64,000 nucleotides of DNA from Microbacterium arabinogalactanolyticum (GTDB taxonomy: Bacteria > Actinomycetota > Actinomycetes > Actinomycetales > Microbacteriaceae). Each line of letters begins with the position of its first letter. The first letter of the stretch is position 1. Location: NCBI RefSeq assembly GCF_030268005.1, contig NZ_BRZC01000007.1, positions 1,139,611-1,203,610 on the forward strand, written 5' to 3'. Shown here piece by piece: positions 23,743 to 32,243 of the stretch. A program made the translations under genes and the position numbers. The notes below the pieces were generated by a model. It was not told the origin of the DNA and searched no databases. It worked only from the letters and a program-made list of their open reading frames with translations.

Positions 23743-24201
23743 ATGTCGTACGTCGTCGATTTCACGAACGTGTCCACCGTCGGGCTGGAGTCATCGCCTG
23801 TCGTCGAGGCGCTGGCCGGTCTTCGCGCCAACGAGGCGCGCTACTTCCACAACAAGTACGAGATCGACTTCACCACCGAGCCCGCCGAGGGCACCGACAC
23901 CCTCGCGTGGGTCACGAAGATCCTCGCCGACGAGCGCGGCATCGTCATCTCCTCCCCCGCGCTCGAGGTCGCCGAGCCACCGGTCCCGGGCATCCGCTGG
24001 GCGTACGTCTTCTACGAATCGGGGCTGGCGATCAACGTGCTCTACGAACTCGTCGAGGGCGGCAAGCACGCCGTGGGATTCAAACTGTCCGACGGCATGG
24101 AGGTGCCCGACGAACTCGGCGCGTTCAAGTTCGCGCGGCAGAAGTCCAAGCTCGCCGGGACCATCCGCGGCTCGTACTTCGTGATCAAGGGCGAGTACTG
24201 A
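23743..24201 (+). CDS. Conserved hypothetical protein, 152 residues
   Basis: I do not recognise the family. The protein has balanced soluble composition without signal peptide or membrane segment: an N-terminal MSYVVDFTNVSTVGLESS, a central alpha/beta stretch with IRWAYVFYESGLAINVLYEL, and a basic C-terminus ending GSYFVIKGEY. A codon-position pattern like its neighbours and the good fit between convergent flanking genes support it as real. It lies alone between the LysE gene and the SRPBCC gene, which face the opposite way. Confidence 0.7.
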   Translation: MSYVVDFTNVSTVGLESSPVVEALAGLRANEARYFHNKYEIDFTTEPAEGTDTLAWVTKILADERGIVISSPALEVAEPPVPGIRWAYVFYESGLAINVLYELVEGGKHAVGFKLSDGMEVPDELGAFKFARQKSKLAGTIRGSYFVIKGEY

Positions 24202-24213
24202 GCGGCCGCACCG

Positions 24214-24756
24214 CTACTCCGGCATAACCCAGAACGACGGGTCTCCTGGGCGCAGTGCGACGTGCTCGGTCGAGACGAGATGCGCTCCGGATGCCGTGGT
24301 GAACCCCTCCCCGAAGTCGGCCATCAGCCGACGATGCGCCCAGGTGAACGCCGGGCGGGCGACGGGCGAGAGCCGTCTCATCCATGGCTTCGACACGGCG
24401 ACGAGCCAGAGGAAGCGCACCGTCGCCTCATCCCCCGCCGCTTCGGCGACCGCGCGGCCGCGGCCGACCAGATCGCCGGAGACCTCGGCATCCACGGATC
24501 GCCGGGACTCGATACCCGTGACCCGGATCTCGTAGCGCAGGCGGTACCCGAACGGCGTGCGCACCGTGTGCCGGTAAACGGACCCCGCAGCCGGTGAGTC
24601 GCCGTCCGCCGGCTGCTCCCCCTCGGACAGCACTTCGGAGACCTCGAGACACCTCCACCAGAGGATCCAGCGCTCGACGTCGCTGAGCACTCGCCACACG
24701 CTTTCCGGATCACCGGTGATCCGGAACGTGCTGACGAAGTGGTACTTCGCGCTCAT
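24214..24756 (-). CDS. SRPBCC-family (START-like) protein
   Basis: A 180-residue protein with a polyketide-cyclase/START-like ligand-binding fold: FVSTFRITGDPESVWRVLSD and VERWILWWRCLEVSEV at the N-terminus, a central FGYRLRYEIRVTGIE, and a C-terminal helix RPAFTWAHRRLMADFGEGF. I choose the ATG at 24756, which has a GGGGAG site five bases upstream; the longer frame runs into the neighbouring gene. Ligand and role unknown. Confidence 0.82.
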   Translation of the reverse strand: MSAKYHFVSTFRITGDPESVWRVLSDVERWILWWRCLEVSEVLSEGEQPADGDSPAAGSVYRHTVRTPFGYRLRYEIRVTGIESRRSVDAEVSGDLVGRGRAVAEAAGDEATVRFLWLVAVSKPWMRRLSPVARPAFTWAHRRLMADFGEGFTTASGAHLVSTEHVALRPGDPSFWVMPE

Positions 24757-24806
24757 GGTCTCCCCGCCTGCGTGATGAACCGAACCTACTCCGGGTGTCA
24801 TAGAGC

Positions 24807-25583
24807 TCAGAGGAACGCGGCCCCACCTGCGGAGTCGAATCCGCGCAGGCGTGCGTAGTCGTCGAGCGAGCGCAGCGCCGCCCAGGCGACCACGGCGCTG
24901 GAACGCGGCCGGTCGGCCGACGGCGTGTTCATGACCACGGCGCGCACCTCGCCGAGCGCGCCCGCCGCGCGGATCTCGTGGCGGGTCTGCACGGCATCCG
25001 GATCGGCCACGATCCGCGCGGTCGCGAAGTCCCAGGCATCCGCGGCGAGCGCGAGCGAGGCTGCGACGTTGGCGGATGCCGGGAAGCGCTGCGCCACGTC
25101 GCCGGCGGGCCCGTCGGCCAGCACGAGTTCGGTGGTGCGGCTGCGCAGGTCGGCCTTCAGCGCCTCGGGCATCCACGGCTGGATCAGGGATGCCGGCAGC
25201 TTGCGGCTCTCGATCGACACCTCGCGGAGCGGACCGGCGGCACGCAGGGCGCGCACCTGATCGAGTCCTCCGATCGCGCCCGTGCAGACGATCAGCCGAC
25301 CGGCCGCAGATCCCAGAAGCCGGTCGCGAAGCGCAGCATCCGCCAGCGCACCGACCGACAGCAGGATCACGTCGACCCCGGCATCGAGCAGGCCGGGCAC
25401 GCGTTCGCGCACGGCCTGCTGGGTCGCCGCCTCGACGATCACGTCGACGTCCGCAGCATCCGGCAGCGCGGAGTGCCGCCCGAACGACCCGACCACCCGG
25501 TACGGGCGGGAGTCGTGCACGACAGCCCGCAGCACCGAGTTGATGTGCCCGTCGCCGAGGAACCCGACCCGCAGCTCAGTCAT
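24807..25583 (-). CDS. Aspartate dehydrogenase-like oxidoreductase
   Basis: A 258-residue NAD(P)-binding protein. The nucleotide-binding strand is LRVGFLGDGHINSVL at the N-terminus, and ASANVAASLALAADAWDF is the signature region of L-aspartate dehydrogenase (NadX type), with a conserved histidine in QTRHEIRA. The enzyme converts aspartate to iminoaspartate or oxaloacetate, in some bacteria for NAD synthesis. No nadA or nadC gene is adjacent, so the pathway is open. I prefer the ATG at 25583 (MTELRVGF) over one 14 codons upstream. Confidence 0.75.
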   Translation of the reverse strand: MTELRVGFLGDGHINSVLRAVVHDSRPYRVVGSFGRHSALPDAADVDVIVEAATQQAVRERVPGLLDAGVDVILLSVGALADAALRDRLLGSAAGRLIVCTGAIGGLDQVRALRAAGPLREVSIESRKLPASLIQPWMPEALKADLRSRTTELVLADGPAGDVAQRFPASANVAASLALAADAWDFATARIVADPDAVQTRHEIRAAGALGEVRAVVMNTPSADRPRSSAVVAWAALRSLDDYARLRGFDSAGGAAFL

Positions 25584-25641
25584 GCCTTCGACCTTACGAC
25601 GCCGACCGCACGGATGAGGGATCACCCACCAGCACGCCCCG

Positions 25642-26463
25642 TCAAGGGCAGGCCCGGAACAGGTATCCGCTTTCGTGCGGCATCCGCAGGTCGTGGTCGC
25701 GCAGGATCATGCTCACGCCCGACGGCCGATCCGCGCATGCCGCGGCGAAGTCCTCCGCACCGAGCTCGTCGGTGTACTCGATGTCGAGCACCACGTCGTA
25801 CGCCTCGGCGTAGTCCGCGCACTCGTCGAACTCGGCGCACGACTCCGTGACCGCGAAGTCGTACCCGATCTCCACGAGCCGCGCAGTCGACTCGGCCGTG
25901 TTCTTCTGGGCGATCGCCAGGCCAGCCGCGTGAGCGATGCGCGCGTACTCCGCGGCGAGCGCGAGGTTGTCGTCCTCCGACAGCTTCCCCTCCGAGCGGC
26001 TGAAGGAGTCCAGGTTGTCGATCTCGACCGCCGCGTACCCGGCGTCCGCGCAGCCGACGATCCACGGCTCCACGATCTCGGCGAGCGCCGTGCGCTTCGC
26101 CTCCGTCGATGTGTCCAGGATGAGCTCGTCCGGCCAGCCCGGATCGGCGAGCGGCTCGCCGTCGACCTGCACCACCAGCTCCGGATGCCGCTGCGCGAGC
26201 TTCTCGGATTCCGCGGGCTGCGTCTGGAACCCGTTCACGTAGCAGATGTCGTAGCCCACGCCCGCCGGGGCTGCCAGTCGGTCACGCGCGATCACCGTCG
26301 CACCGTCAGGCGGCGGGTAGGCGCCGCCCAATTGATAGTCGAACCCGGCGCCCGCCTCGGGCAGCTCGACACCGGCGCGGACTGTGTCGCCGTCCGCACT
26401 CCCGCCGGCACAGCCTGCGAGCGCCAGCAGTGCGAAGACCGCCACCACAGGCCTCCCTCTCAT
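25642..26463 (-). CDS. Lipoprotein of the endo-alpha-1,4-polygalactosaminidase (GH114) family
   Basis: A 273-residue secreted lipoprotein with lipobox LLALAGCAGG (Cys18). The body matches GH114-type TIM-barrel proteins: FDYQLGGAYPPPDG, YDICYVNGFQTQP, the strand AAVEIDNLDSFSR with two acidic residues, and ESCAEFDECADY. These enzymes hydrolyse galactosamine-containing polysaccharide. The start codon overlaps the stop of the LysR gene by four bases, so the regulator and lipoprotein are co-transcribed, which is unusual for a glycosidase. Activity is inferred from the fold only. Confidence 0.8.
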   Translation of the reverse strand: MRGRPVVAVFALLALAGCAGGSADGDTVRAGVELPEAGAGFDYQLGGAYPPPDGATVIARDRLAAPAGVGYDICYVNGFQTQPAESEKLAQRHPELVVQVDGEPLADPGWPDELILDTSTEAKRTALAEIVEPWIVGCADAGYAAVEIDNLDSFSRSEGKLSEDDNLALAAEYARIAHAAGLAIAQKNTAESTARLVEIGYDFAVTESCAEFDECADYAEAYDVVLDIEYTDELGAEDFAAACADRPSGVSMILRDHDLRMPHESGYLFRACP

Positions 26464-27371
26464 CCGACGGCCTCTTCGAGCAGCTCCCGGCTCACCGTCG
26501 AGAGGTCACGCGGCGCACCCCGCCACAGTGCCGTGATCGGGCGACGCACGGCGTCACCGCGCAGGGGGATCTGCACCAGTCGCCCCAGGCGCACATCGTC
26601 GGCGACGGCGAGGCCCGAGAGCACGGCCGGCCCGATACCCTCGGCCGCGGCCGATCGCACGGCTGCCGACGTCGACAGCACGGCCACCGGTTCGGCCGGC
26701 ATCCGTCCGAGGCGGGAGACCACCGCGTCCTCCCAGGTGCGCCGCGTCCCGCTGCCCTCCTCCCGCACGACCAGGGAGGCGTCGGCAACCTCATCCATCC
26801 CGACGTCCGCCCTCGTGGCCCACGGGTGCTGCGGTGCCACGACGACGACCAGGGCGTCGAGCCGGATCGCGGTCGTCGCGAGCCCCTCCGGCAGCGAGGT
26901 CGACTCGATGAATCCCAGGTCCGCGGCCCCCGAGCGCACGAGCGTCTCGACCTCGACGCTGTTGGCGTTCAGCATCCGCACCTGCGTGGGGGCGCGGCCG
27001 GAGCGCACCTGCCGCTCCCGCAGCGCCACGAGCCACCGCGGCAGGAGGTGCGCCGCGACGGTCTGGCTGGCCGCGACGGTCAGCTCCCGGCTGTGCTCGC
27101 CGCGCAGCGTCTCCATCCCGGTGCGGAACCTCTCCGCCGCGGCCAGCACCTCCTCCGCCCACGCGGCCACGGTCTCCCCCGCCGAGGTCGGCTCCACGCC
27201 CCGCGGTGAGCGCCGCAGCAGCTCGAGCCCGAGCCGCTGCTCGAGCCCTCGCAATCGCGCCGACGCAGTCTGCTGCGTCACGCGCGCCTCGCGCGCGGCC
27301 GCTGAGATGGACCCCTCCCGCACGGCCGTGGCGAGCAGCCGCAGTGCGCCGATGTCGGGATCGTCGATCAT
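26460..27371 (-). CDS. LysR-family transcriptional regulator
   Basis: A 303-residue regulator. The winged helix is at the N-terminus (IGALRLLATAVREGSISAAA, then REARVTQQTASARLRGLEQR) and the effector domain begins at about residue 90 (ELTVAASQTVAAHLLPRWL). I take the ATG at 27371, which has a GAGGGG site six bases upstream, over a GTG four codons earlier. It is divergent from the YeiH-type exporter gene across about 80 bases, and LysR next to YeiH is a common regulatory pairing (compare YeiE-YeiH in enterobacteria). Confidence 0.92.
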   Translation of the reverse strand: MIDDPDIGALRLLATAVREGSISAAAREARVTQQTASARLRGLEQRLGLELLRRSPRGVEPTSAGETVAAWAEEVLAAAERFRTGMETLRGEHSRELTVAASQTVAAHLLPRWLVALRERQVRSGRAPTQVRMLNANSVEVETLVRSGAADLGFIESTSLPEGLATTAIRLDALVVVVAPQHPWATRADVGMDEVADASLVVREEGSGTRRTWEDAVVSRLGRMPAEPVAVLSTSAAVRSAAAEGIGPAVLSGLAVADDVRLGRLVQIPLRGDAVRRPITALWRGAPRDLSTVSRELLEEAVG

Positions 27372-27453
27372 GCCGCCCCTCACAGTTCTGGCCTGTACCC
27401 CTACCGACGATAGCCCCTACCCCCGGCGGACGGCGGATCAGCAGGATGGAGGG

Positions 27454-28521
27454 GTGCAGCTCTCCCCCGTTCAGACCCTCCCCTCCCGACTCGCCCGGCG
27501 CGGCGTCGACGTCTTCCCCGGAGTCATCCTCACGGCCGCGATCGCCCTGGTCTCCACCGGCATCGGTGCGATCCTCCCCGTGCTCGGCTCGGCGGTTCCG
27601 GCCATCATCATCGGGGTGTTGCTGTCGATCGTCCGGCCCCGGATCATGGCGGGGCGGGAGCGGATGGATGCCCGCCTCGAGCCCGGAATCGCGTACTCCG
27701 GCAAGTTCCTGCTGCAGCTCGCCGTGGTCGTGCTGGGCGTGCAGCTGTCGATCGGCGCGATCGCGAAGGTCGGCCTGGAGTCCTTGCCGATCATGCTCAC
27801 GACCCTCATCGTGTGCCTCGTGGGCGCATGGCTGCTGGGGCGGGTGCTGGGCACCGAGCGGCGCCTGACCACGCTGATCGGCGTCGGCACGGGCATCTGC
27901 GGGGCATCCGCGATCGCCGCCGTCTCGCCCGTGATCGGCGCAGCGAGCGCCGAGGTCGCCTACGCCGTCTCGACGATCTTCCTGTTCAACATCCTCGCGG
28001 TGCTGATCTTCCCCCTCGTCGGGCACGCGCTGAACCTCGACCCGCACACGTTCGGCCTTTTCGCCGGCACCGCCGTCAACGACACCAGCTCGGTGGTCGC
28101 GGCGGCCGGGGTGTTCGCCACCACGGCGCTCGGCTTCGCCGTGGTCGTCAAGCTCGTGCGCACCCTCATGATCATCCCGATCAGCATCGGGCTGTCGATC
28201 ATGGAGGCCCGCCGCAGCGCGGACGGCCAGAAGCTGACCGGCCGGCGCATCGCGAAGCTCGTGCCCTGGTTCCTGATCGGATTCGTCGTGGTGGCGCTGA
28301 TCAACTCCACCGGCCTGATCCCCGATGCCCCGCGACAGGTGCTCGTGCACGCGAGCGTGTTCCTGATCGCGATGGCGCTGGCCGGCATCGGCCTGTCCAC
28401 CGACATCCCGGCGCTGCGCCGCGCCGGCTGGCGTCCGCTGGCACTCGGCGGGATGCTGTGGATGCTGGTGACGCTCACCGCCCTCGCGACGATCGCCGCG
28501 ACCGCCGCGCTGCGCGGCTGA
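27454..28521 (+). CDS. YeiH-family putative sulfate exporter
   Basis: A 355-residue membrane protein with about ten hydrophobic segments. The motifs GKFLLQLAVVVLGVQLSIG, GVGTGICGASAIAAVSPVI and FAGTAVNDTSSVVAAAGVF are the three hallmarks of the YeiH/UPF0324 family, annotated as putative sulfate exporters. The GTG at 27454 is the likely start; the purine-rich stretch immediately before it (GGAGG) is too close for ideal spacing, so a leaderless or slightly different start cannot be excluded. Regulated, by position, by the divergent LysR protein. Confidence 0.88.
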   Translation: MQLSPVQTLPSRLARRGVDVFPGVILTAAIALVSTGIGAILPVLGSAVPAIIIGVLLSIVRPRIMAGRERMDARLEPGIAYSGKFLLQLAVVVLGVQLSIGAIAKVGLESLPIMLTTLIVCLVGAWLLGRVLGTERRLTTLIGVGTGICGASAIAAVSPVIGAASAEVAYAVSTIFLFNILAVLIFPLVGHALNLDPHTFGLFAGTAVNDTSSVVAAAGVFATTALGFAVVVKLVRTLMIIPISIGLSIMEARRSADGQKLTGRRIAKLVPWFLIGFVVVALINSTGLIPDAPRQVLVHASVFLIAMALAGIGLSTDIPALRRAGWRPLALGGMLWMLVTLTALATIAATAALRG

Positions 28522-28542
28522 ACGCTCTCCCGCGCGCCGCCG

Positions 28543-29733
28543 TCACACCCGCAGTGCGTCGCGCACTGCGATCGCACGGCGCATGTCGGCCATGATCGGA
28601 TCGAAGAAGCGCTCCCGATAGCGAGCCTCGCTCACCGCCGAGAACACGAACGGAAGCGTCGCGATCACCGAGAGCAGGGCGGCGGCCTTCAGCAGATTCA
28701 CCGTGAGCGGCAGCGTCGCCGACGCCACCTCGATGCGCACGACCTCCAGCGGCATGGATGCCGACCCGGCACCCACCCACAGCTCCACCACGCCGTACGG
28801 GATCGCGATCGCACCGATCACCACCAGCAGCATCCAGAGCAGCGCGGCGAAGAAGACCGCCTGCAGCACCTGCGCCACCGCCATCACGAGAAGCAGGTTG
28901 ATCCGCTGAGCGCGGTGCAGCGGACGGTGCGGGGTGTCCTCCTGCATCCGCCCCTCGGCCGGAGTACCGACGACGAGCGCCAGCCGGTGCTCATGCCCCT
29001 GCACGTGCATGTCCTCGTCGAGCTCCTTGGCGCACACGCTCAGCACGACCACCACGGCGAGGGCGCCGACGACGAGGGCCAGCGTCCAAATGGACCGCCA
29101 CCCGAGAGCGGATGCCATCTGCCACACCTCGCCCGAGAAGAACGCGAAGACCACGAGCATCAGGATCACCGGGAGCGCGATCGATGCCATGTAGCCGATC
29201 GCCGAGACATTGCGCACCGCCAGACGCGACGCCCACGTGAGCAGGGCGCCTCCCCCCATGCCCGTGAAGAGCACGCAGCCCAGCACCAGCGCCAGCGCCG
29301 ACAGCACCGGTCCCACCGTGGCATCCGGTGTCATGAGGTACCCGCCGACGATCAGCCCGGCCAGGCACAGCACGACGGCGGCCGTCGCCACCGTCGCGCC
29401 GACCGGTGGTCGCAGCCGGCGCAGGAGTCCCCGCAGCAGGGCGTAGGCGGTCCACGCGATCGCCAGCGCGATGCCGATCAGCACGAGCACGCTCGCGAAG
29501 ATCGCCCACTCGTCGGTGCCGAAGAACTCGACCGCGACCTCGATCGCATCGTCGACGAGGTCCTGCAGCAGGAACCGCGCGATCGTCACCGACGCGATCA
29601 GCGGCGCGACCCGCCGCGGCAGGTCGGTGAACCATCTGCGCAGCGGCACGAAGGTCGGCAGCCCCATCAGGCGGAACCACAGGTCGGCGCCGCGCTGGTC
29701 CGCGCGCGTGCGCGGCGGCGTGCTCACAGCCAC
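28543..29733 (-). CDS. Multi-pass membrane protein of unknown function
   Basis: A 396-residue protein with an N-terminal cytoplasmic stretch (PPRTRADQRGADLWFRLMG) and some eight hydrophobic segments in two groups, separated by a hydrophilic, His-containing loop (KELDEDMHVQGHEHRLALVV). No family is recognised. Its start overlaps the end of the CorA gene, so the two are one transcription unit and a role in ion homeostasis is possible but unproven. A GTG at 29727 is an alternative start. Confidence 0.65.
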   Translation of the reverse strand: MAVSTPPRTRADQRGADLWFRLMGLPTFVPLRRWFTDLPRRVAPLIASVTIARFLLQDLVDDAIEVAVEFFGTDEWAIFASVLVLIGIALAIAWTAYALLRGLLRRLRPPVGATVATAAVVLCLAGLIVGGYLMTPDATVGPVLSALALVLGCVLFTGMGGGALLTWASRLAVRNVSAIGYMASIALPVILMLVVFAFFSGEVWQMASALGWRSIWTLALVVGALAVVVVLSVCAKELDEDMHVQGHEHRLALVVGTPAEGRMQEDTPHRPLHRAQRINLLLVMAVAQVLQAVFFAALLWMLLVVIGAIAIPYGVVELWVGAGSASMPLEVVRIEVASATLPLTVNLLKAAALLSVIATLPFVFSAVSEARYRERFFDPIMADMRRAIAVRDALRV

Positions 29734-30740
29734 CCCTTGCGCTTGAACACCAGGTACAGCCCGCCTCCGAATGCGACCATCGCCGCGATCGCCAGCGGAT
29801 AGCCGAACGTCCAGTGCAGTTCGGGCATCACGCGGAAGTTCATGCCGTAGATCGCGCCGATCAGCGTCGGCGCGAACAGGATCGCCGCCCAGCTGGAGAT
29901 CCGCTTCATCTGGTCGCCCTGACGGATGCTCTCCTCCGTCATCCGCTTCATCTCGTCGTTCTGCCGTCGGGCGACGATGGTGGATGCCACGGTCAGGGCG
30001 TTGTCGAGGATCGAGCGGAAGCTCGCGGAGCGCTCTGCGACGCGGATCGCGTGGTCGTGCACGTCCCTCAGGTAGCGCTGCACCTCCTCGTCGGCGGCGT
30101 ACTTCACGCCGCCCCGCAGCAGCGCCTCGATCATCGAGGTCAGCGGCTGCACGGCGCGCTGGAAGTCGATCACTTCGCGACCCAGTTCGTAGATGCGCTG
30201 CGTCGCGTCGACGTCCTCGACGAACAGCTGGCTCTCGATCTCGTCGATGTCGTTCTCGAGACCGGCGAGCACGGGCGCGTACTGGTCCACGACCTCATCG
30301 AGGATCGCGTACAGAACGGCCTCCGGTCCGCGGGCCAGCAGCTCCGGGTCGGACTCGAGGCGATGCCGCACCCTGCCGAGGTCGGGCGCTTCGGCGTGAC
30401 GCACGGTGACCACGAAGTCGGGGCCGACGAAGACGTGCACCTCGCCGAACTCCACCTCCTCCTCGGCGTCGAGGTAGCGGGCCGGGCGCAGCACGACGAA
30501 CAGGTGCTCGCCGTAGCGCTCGATCTTGGGCCGCTGGTGGCCCACCAGGGCATCCTCGACCGCCAGCTCGTGCAGTCCGAACTCGTTCGCGACCGAAGCC
30601 AGCTCTTCGCCGTCGGGACGGTACAGCCCGATCCAGCCCATCCCGCCACGGGAGCGCATCAGCTCGAACGTCTCGTCCAGGCTGGCCGGGTTCTCCGTGC
30701 GGACCCCGTCCACGTAGATCCCGTTGTCGATGATCGCCAT
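29724..30740 (-). CDS. corA: CorA-family magnesium/cobalt transporter
   Basis: A 338-residue protein with the family layout: a cytoplasmic alpha/beta domain (starting WIGLYRPDGEELASVANEFG), a long helical funnel, and two C-terminal membrane segments joined by the signature YGMNF with the periplasmic MPELHW loop. The C-terminus ends in the usual basic YLVFKRKGWL. It would mediate passive uptake of Mg2+ or related ions as a pentamer. It is followed by an overlapping membrane protein gene. Confidence 0.93.
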   Translation of the reverse strand: MAIIDNGIYVDGVRTENPASLDETFELMRSRGGMGWIGLYRPDGEELASVANEFGLHELAVEDALVGHQRPKIERYGEHLFVVLRPARYLDAEEEVEFGEVHVFVGPDFVVTVRHAEAPDLGRVRHRLESDPELLARGPEAVLYAILDEVVDQYAPVLAGLENDIDEIESQLFVEDVDATQRIYELGREVIDFQRAVQPLTSMIEALLRGGVKYAADEEVQRYLRDVHDHAIRVAERSASFRSILDNALTVASTIVARRQNDEMKRMTEESIRQGDQMKRISSWAAILFAPTLIGAIYGMNFRVMPELHWTFGYPLAIAAMVAFGGGLYLVFKRKGWL

Positions 30741-30818
30741 GCGGTTCCTCCCGGCCCGACGGTATCACCGCGGGCTACTCGCCTCCGCGCGCCTCACGCG
30801 CTCGGATGCGCCACACAC

Positions 30819-30895
30819 GCTCGGGAGGAGAACTCCGCGTCGGGAGGAGGAATCCCGCAGGATGCCCCTCCCGAGCACGAGTTCTCCTCCCGAGC
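30819..30895. repeat. Intergenic nested-hairpin element (word TCGGGAGGAG)
   Basis: GCTCGGGAGGAGAACTC (30819-30835) pairs perfectly over 17 bases with GAGTTCTCCTCCCGAGC (30879-30895). Inside, a second copy TCGGGAGG (30840-30847) pairs with CCTCCCGA (30867-30874). All four copies share one word, so register-shifted pairings are possible. It lies just beyond the 3' end of the copC-like gene and upstream of nothing but the corA promoter region. Confidence 0.8.
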
Positions 30896-30907
30896 CGGAG
30901 GCGACGG

Positions 30908-31480
30908 TCAGCTGCGGCGCTTGCGCGCGGCGATCACGATGACCACCACGATGGCGATCAGCAGCACGACGCCCAGGCCGATCAGCAGCGGCCAGGGAGC
31001 GGACTCCGTCTCCGCGGACTCGGCGGGCGCCTGGGGGCTCGCGGGGGCCGTGGGCTGTGCGCTCTGCGAGGGCGCGGTGCTCGGCGTCGGCTCCTCGGCC
31101 GCGGCGACCGAGAACGAGTACTCGCCGGACGTCGGGTGGCCGTCGCTGGAGACGACCTTCCACGTCACGTCGTACGCGCCGTTGGGCATGCCCGGCTTCA
31201 ACGGCACGGTGACGGTGTCGGCGGCCACGGTCGGTGCGCCCGCCACCCAGTCGGTGCCCTGCTCGTCGACCACGGTCATGGCCGTGCCGCTGTTGTCGGA
31301 GAGAGCCAGCAGGTTGTTGGAGAACGTGAGCACGACCTGGTCGGGCGCGGTGGTGAGCTGCTCGTCGGCGGCGGGCGTGCTCGACACGATCTGGTCGTGA
31401 GCGGATGCCGGGGCGGCGATGGCCAGGACGGCGGCGACGGCCACGGCGGCCCCCACCAGTGCGGTGCGGATGCGGAACAT
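30908..31480 (-). CDS. CopC-domain copper-binding protein
   Basis: A 190-residue exported membrane-anchored protein. The signal peptide ends at ASA-HDQ, leaving His28 as the first mature residue, the classic amino-terminal copper ligand of CopC; a second histidine lies in SSDGHPTSGEYSF. After a Pro/Ala/Ser-rich linker a C-terminal segment (WPLLIGLGVVLLIAIVVVIV) anchors it, followed by RKRRS. CopC proteins bind Cu(II) outside the membrane and pass it to CopD. A CopD domain is encoded about 5 kb away at 36138-38138. Confidence 0.9.
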   Translation of the reverse strand: MFRIRTALVGAAVAVAAVLAIAAPASAHDQIVSSTPAADEQLTTAPDQVVLTFSNNLLALSDNSGTAMTVVDEQGTDWVAGAPTVAADTVTVPLKPGMPNGAYDVTWKVVSSDGHPTSGEYSFSVAAAEEPTPSTAPSQSAQPTAPASPQAPAESAETESAPWPLLIGLGVVLLIAIVVVIVIAARKRRS

Positions 31481-31608
31481 GGGAAACCTCTCTTCGGATG
31501 CCGCTGAGCGGCGTCTGCGTCTGTACTGGCGCGGGTGAGCGCCGGATGCCGCGAGCGCGGCGGATACACGCCGGAACCGCACAGGGCGGAAGGCGGCGGC
31601 ATGGGGTG

Positions 31609-32202
31609 TCAGACCAGACGCGGCGGCCCCCGTCGGCGCAGCGAGCCCAGATGCACCTCGCGCACGCACGGCGCGGTGAGCACCGCCCACCGGCGCCGGA
31701 CCGGCGTCACGATGCGCATCGCGTCGACCGCCGGCACGGCGCGGGCGAGCCAGGTCGCCACGGCGCGCGCCACGGTCAGCAGCGCGCGGAGGATCAGCTC
31801 GCCCCGGTGCAGCGCCGCGATCGTCAGAGCGGCGGCGACAGCGTGTCCGAGCCACATCGCCGCATCCTGCGGCAGGAGCGGCGGGGCGTCGCCCCCGAAC
31901 GACAGCGGCACGGCGCCGTGCACGTGGGGACGGAGGCCGCCCTGCGGAGTGATGCTGCCCAGCATGAAGAGCACGTGGAAGAGCAGCTGGGAGATGATCA
32001 CCGACGCGCTCAGCCTCAGCATCGACAGCCGATGCCCCGCCAGCAGGGTGCACGCCGTCAGCGACAGCAGCCACGGCACGGCGATGCCCAGCATCCCGGG
32101 CATGTCGCCGCCGACCCAGACATGCGAGGCCAGTGCGACGAACGTCGCGATCGTGGCGCCGACGAACCCGCGCAGCAGCGGGACTCTACGTGAGGGGCGC
32201 AC
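31609..32202 (-). CDS. Membrane protein of unknown function
   Basis: A 197-residue protein with four or five hydrophobic segments (for example FVGATIATFVALASHVWVGG and LSASVIISQLLFHVLFMLGS), several His and Met residues between them (HVWVGGDMPGM, RPHVHG), and a basic C-terminus. Located directly upstream of the copC-like gene in the same direction. It may belong to the same copper-related unit, but the 128-base gap leaves this uncertain. I do not recognise a named family. Confidence 0.65.
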   Translation of the reverse strand: MRPSRRVPLLRGFVGATIATFVALASHVWVGGDMPGMLGIAVPWLLSLTACTLLAGHRLSMLRLSASVIISQLLFHVLFMLGSITPQGGLRPHVHGAVPLSFGGDAPPLLPQDAAMWLGHAVAAALTIAALHRGELILRALLTVARAVATWLARAVPAVDAMRIVTPVRRRWAVLTAPCVREVHLGSLRRRGPPRLV

Positions 32203-32243
32203 CCCTCCATCTTTTCACGCGCCCAGCGAGAGCCGCCGCGCGA

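Noticed and set aside
25675..28521. A 948-codon frame fused to the YeiH-type exporter
   Set aside because: Only the last 355 codons resemble a protein family. The upstream part is antisense to the lipoprotein and LysR genes.
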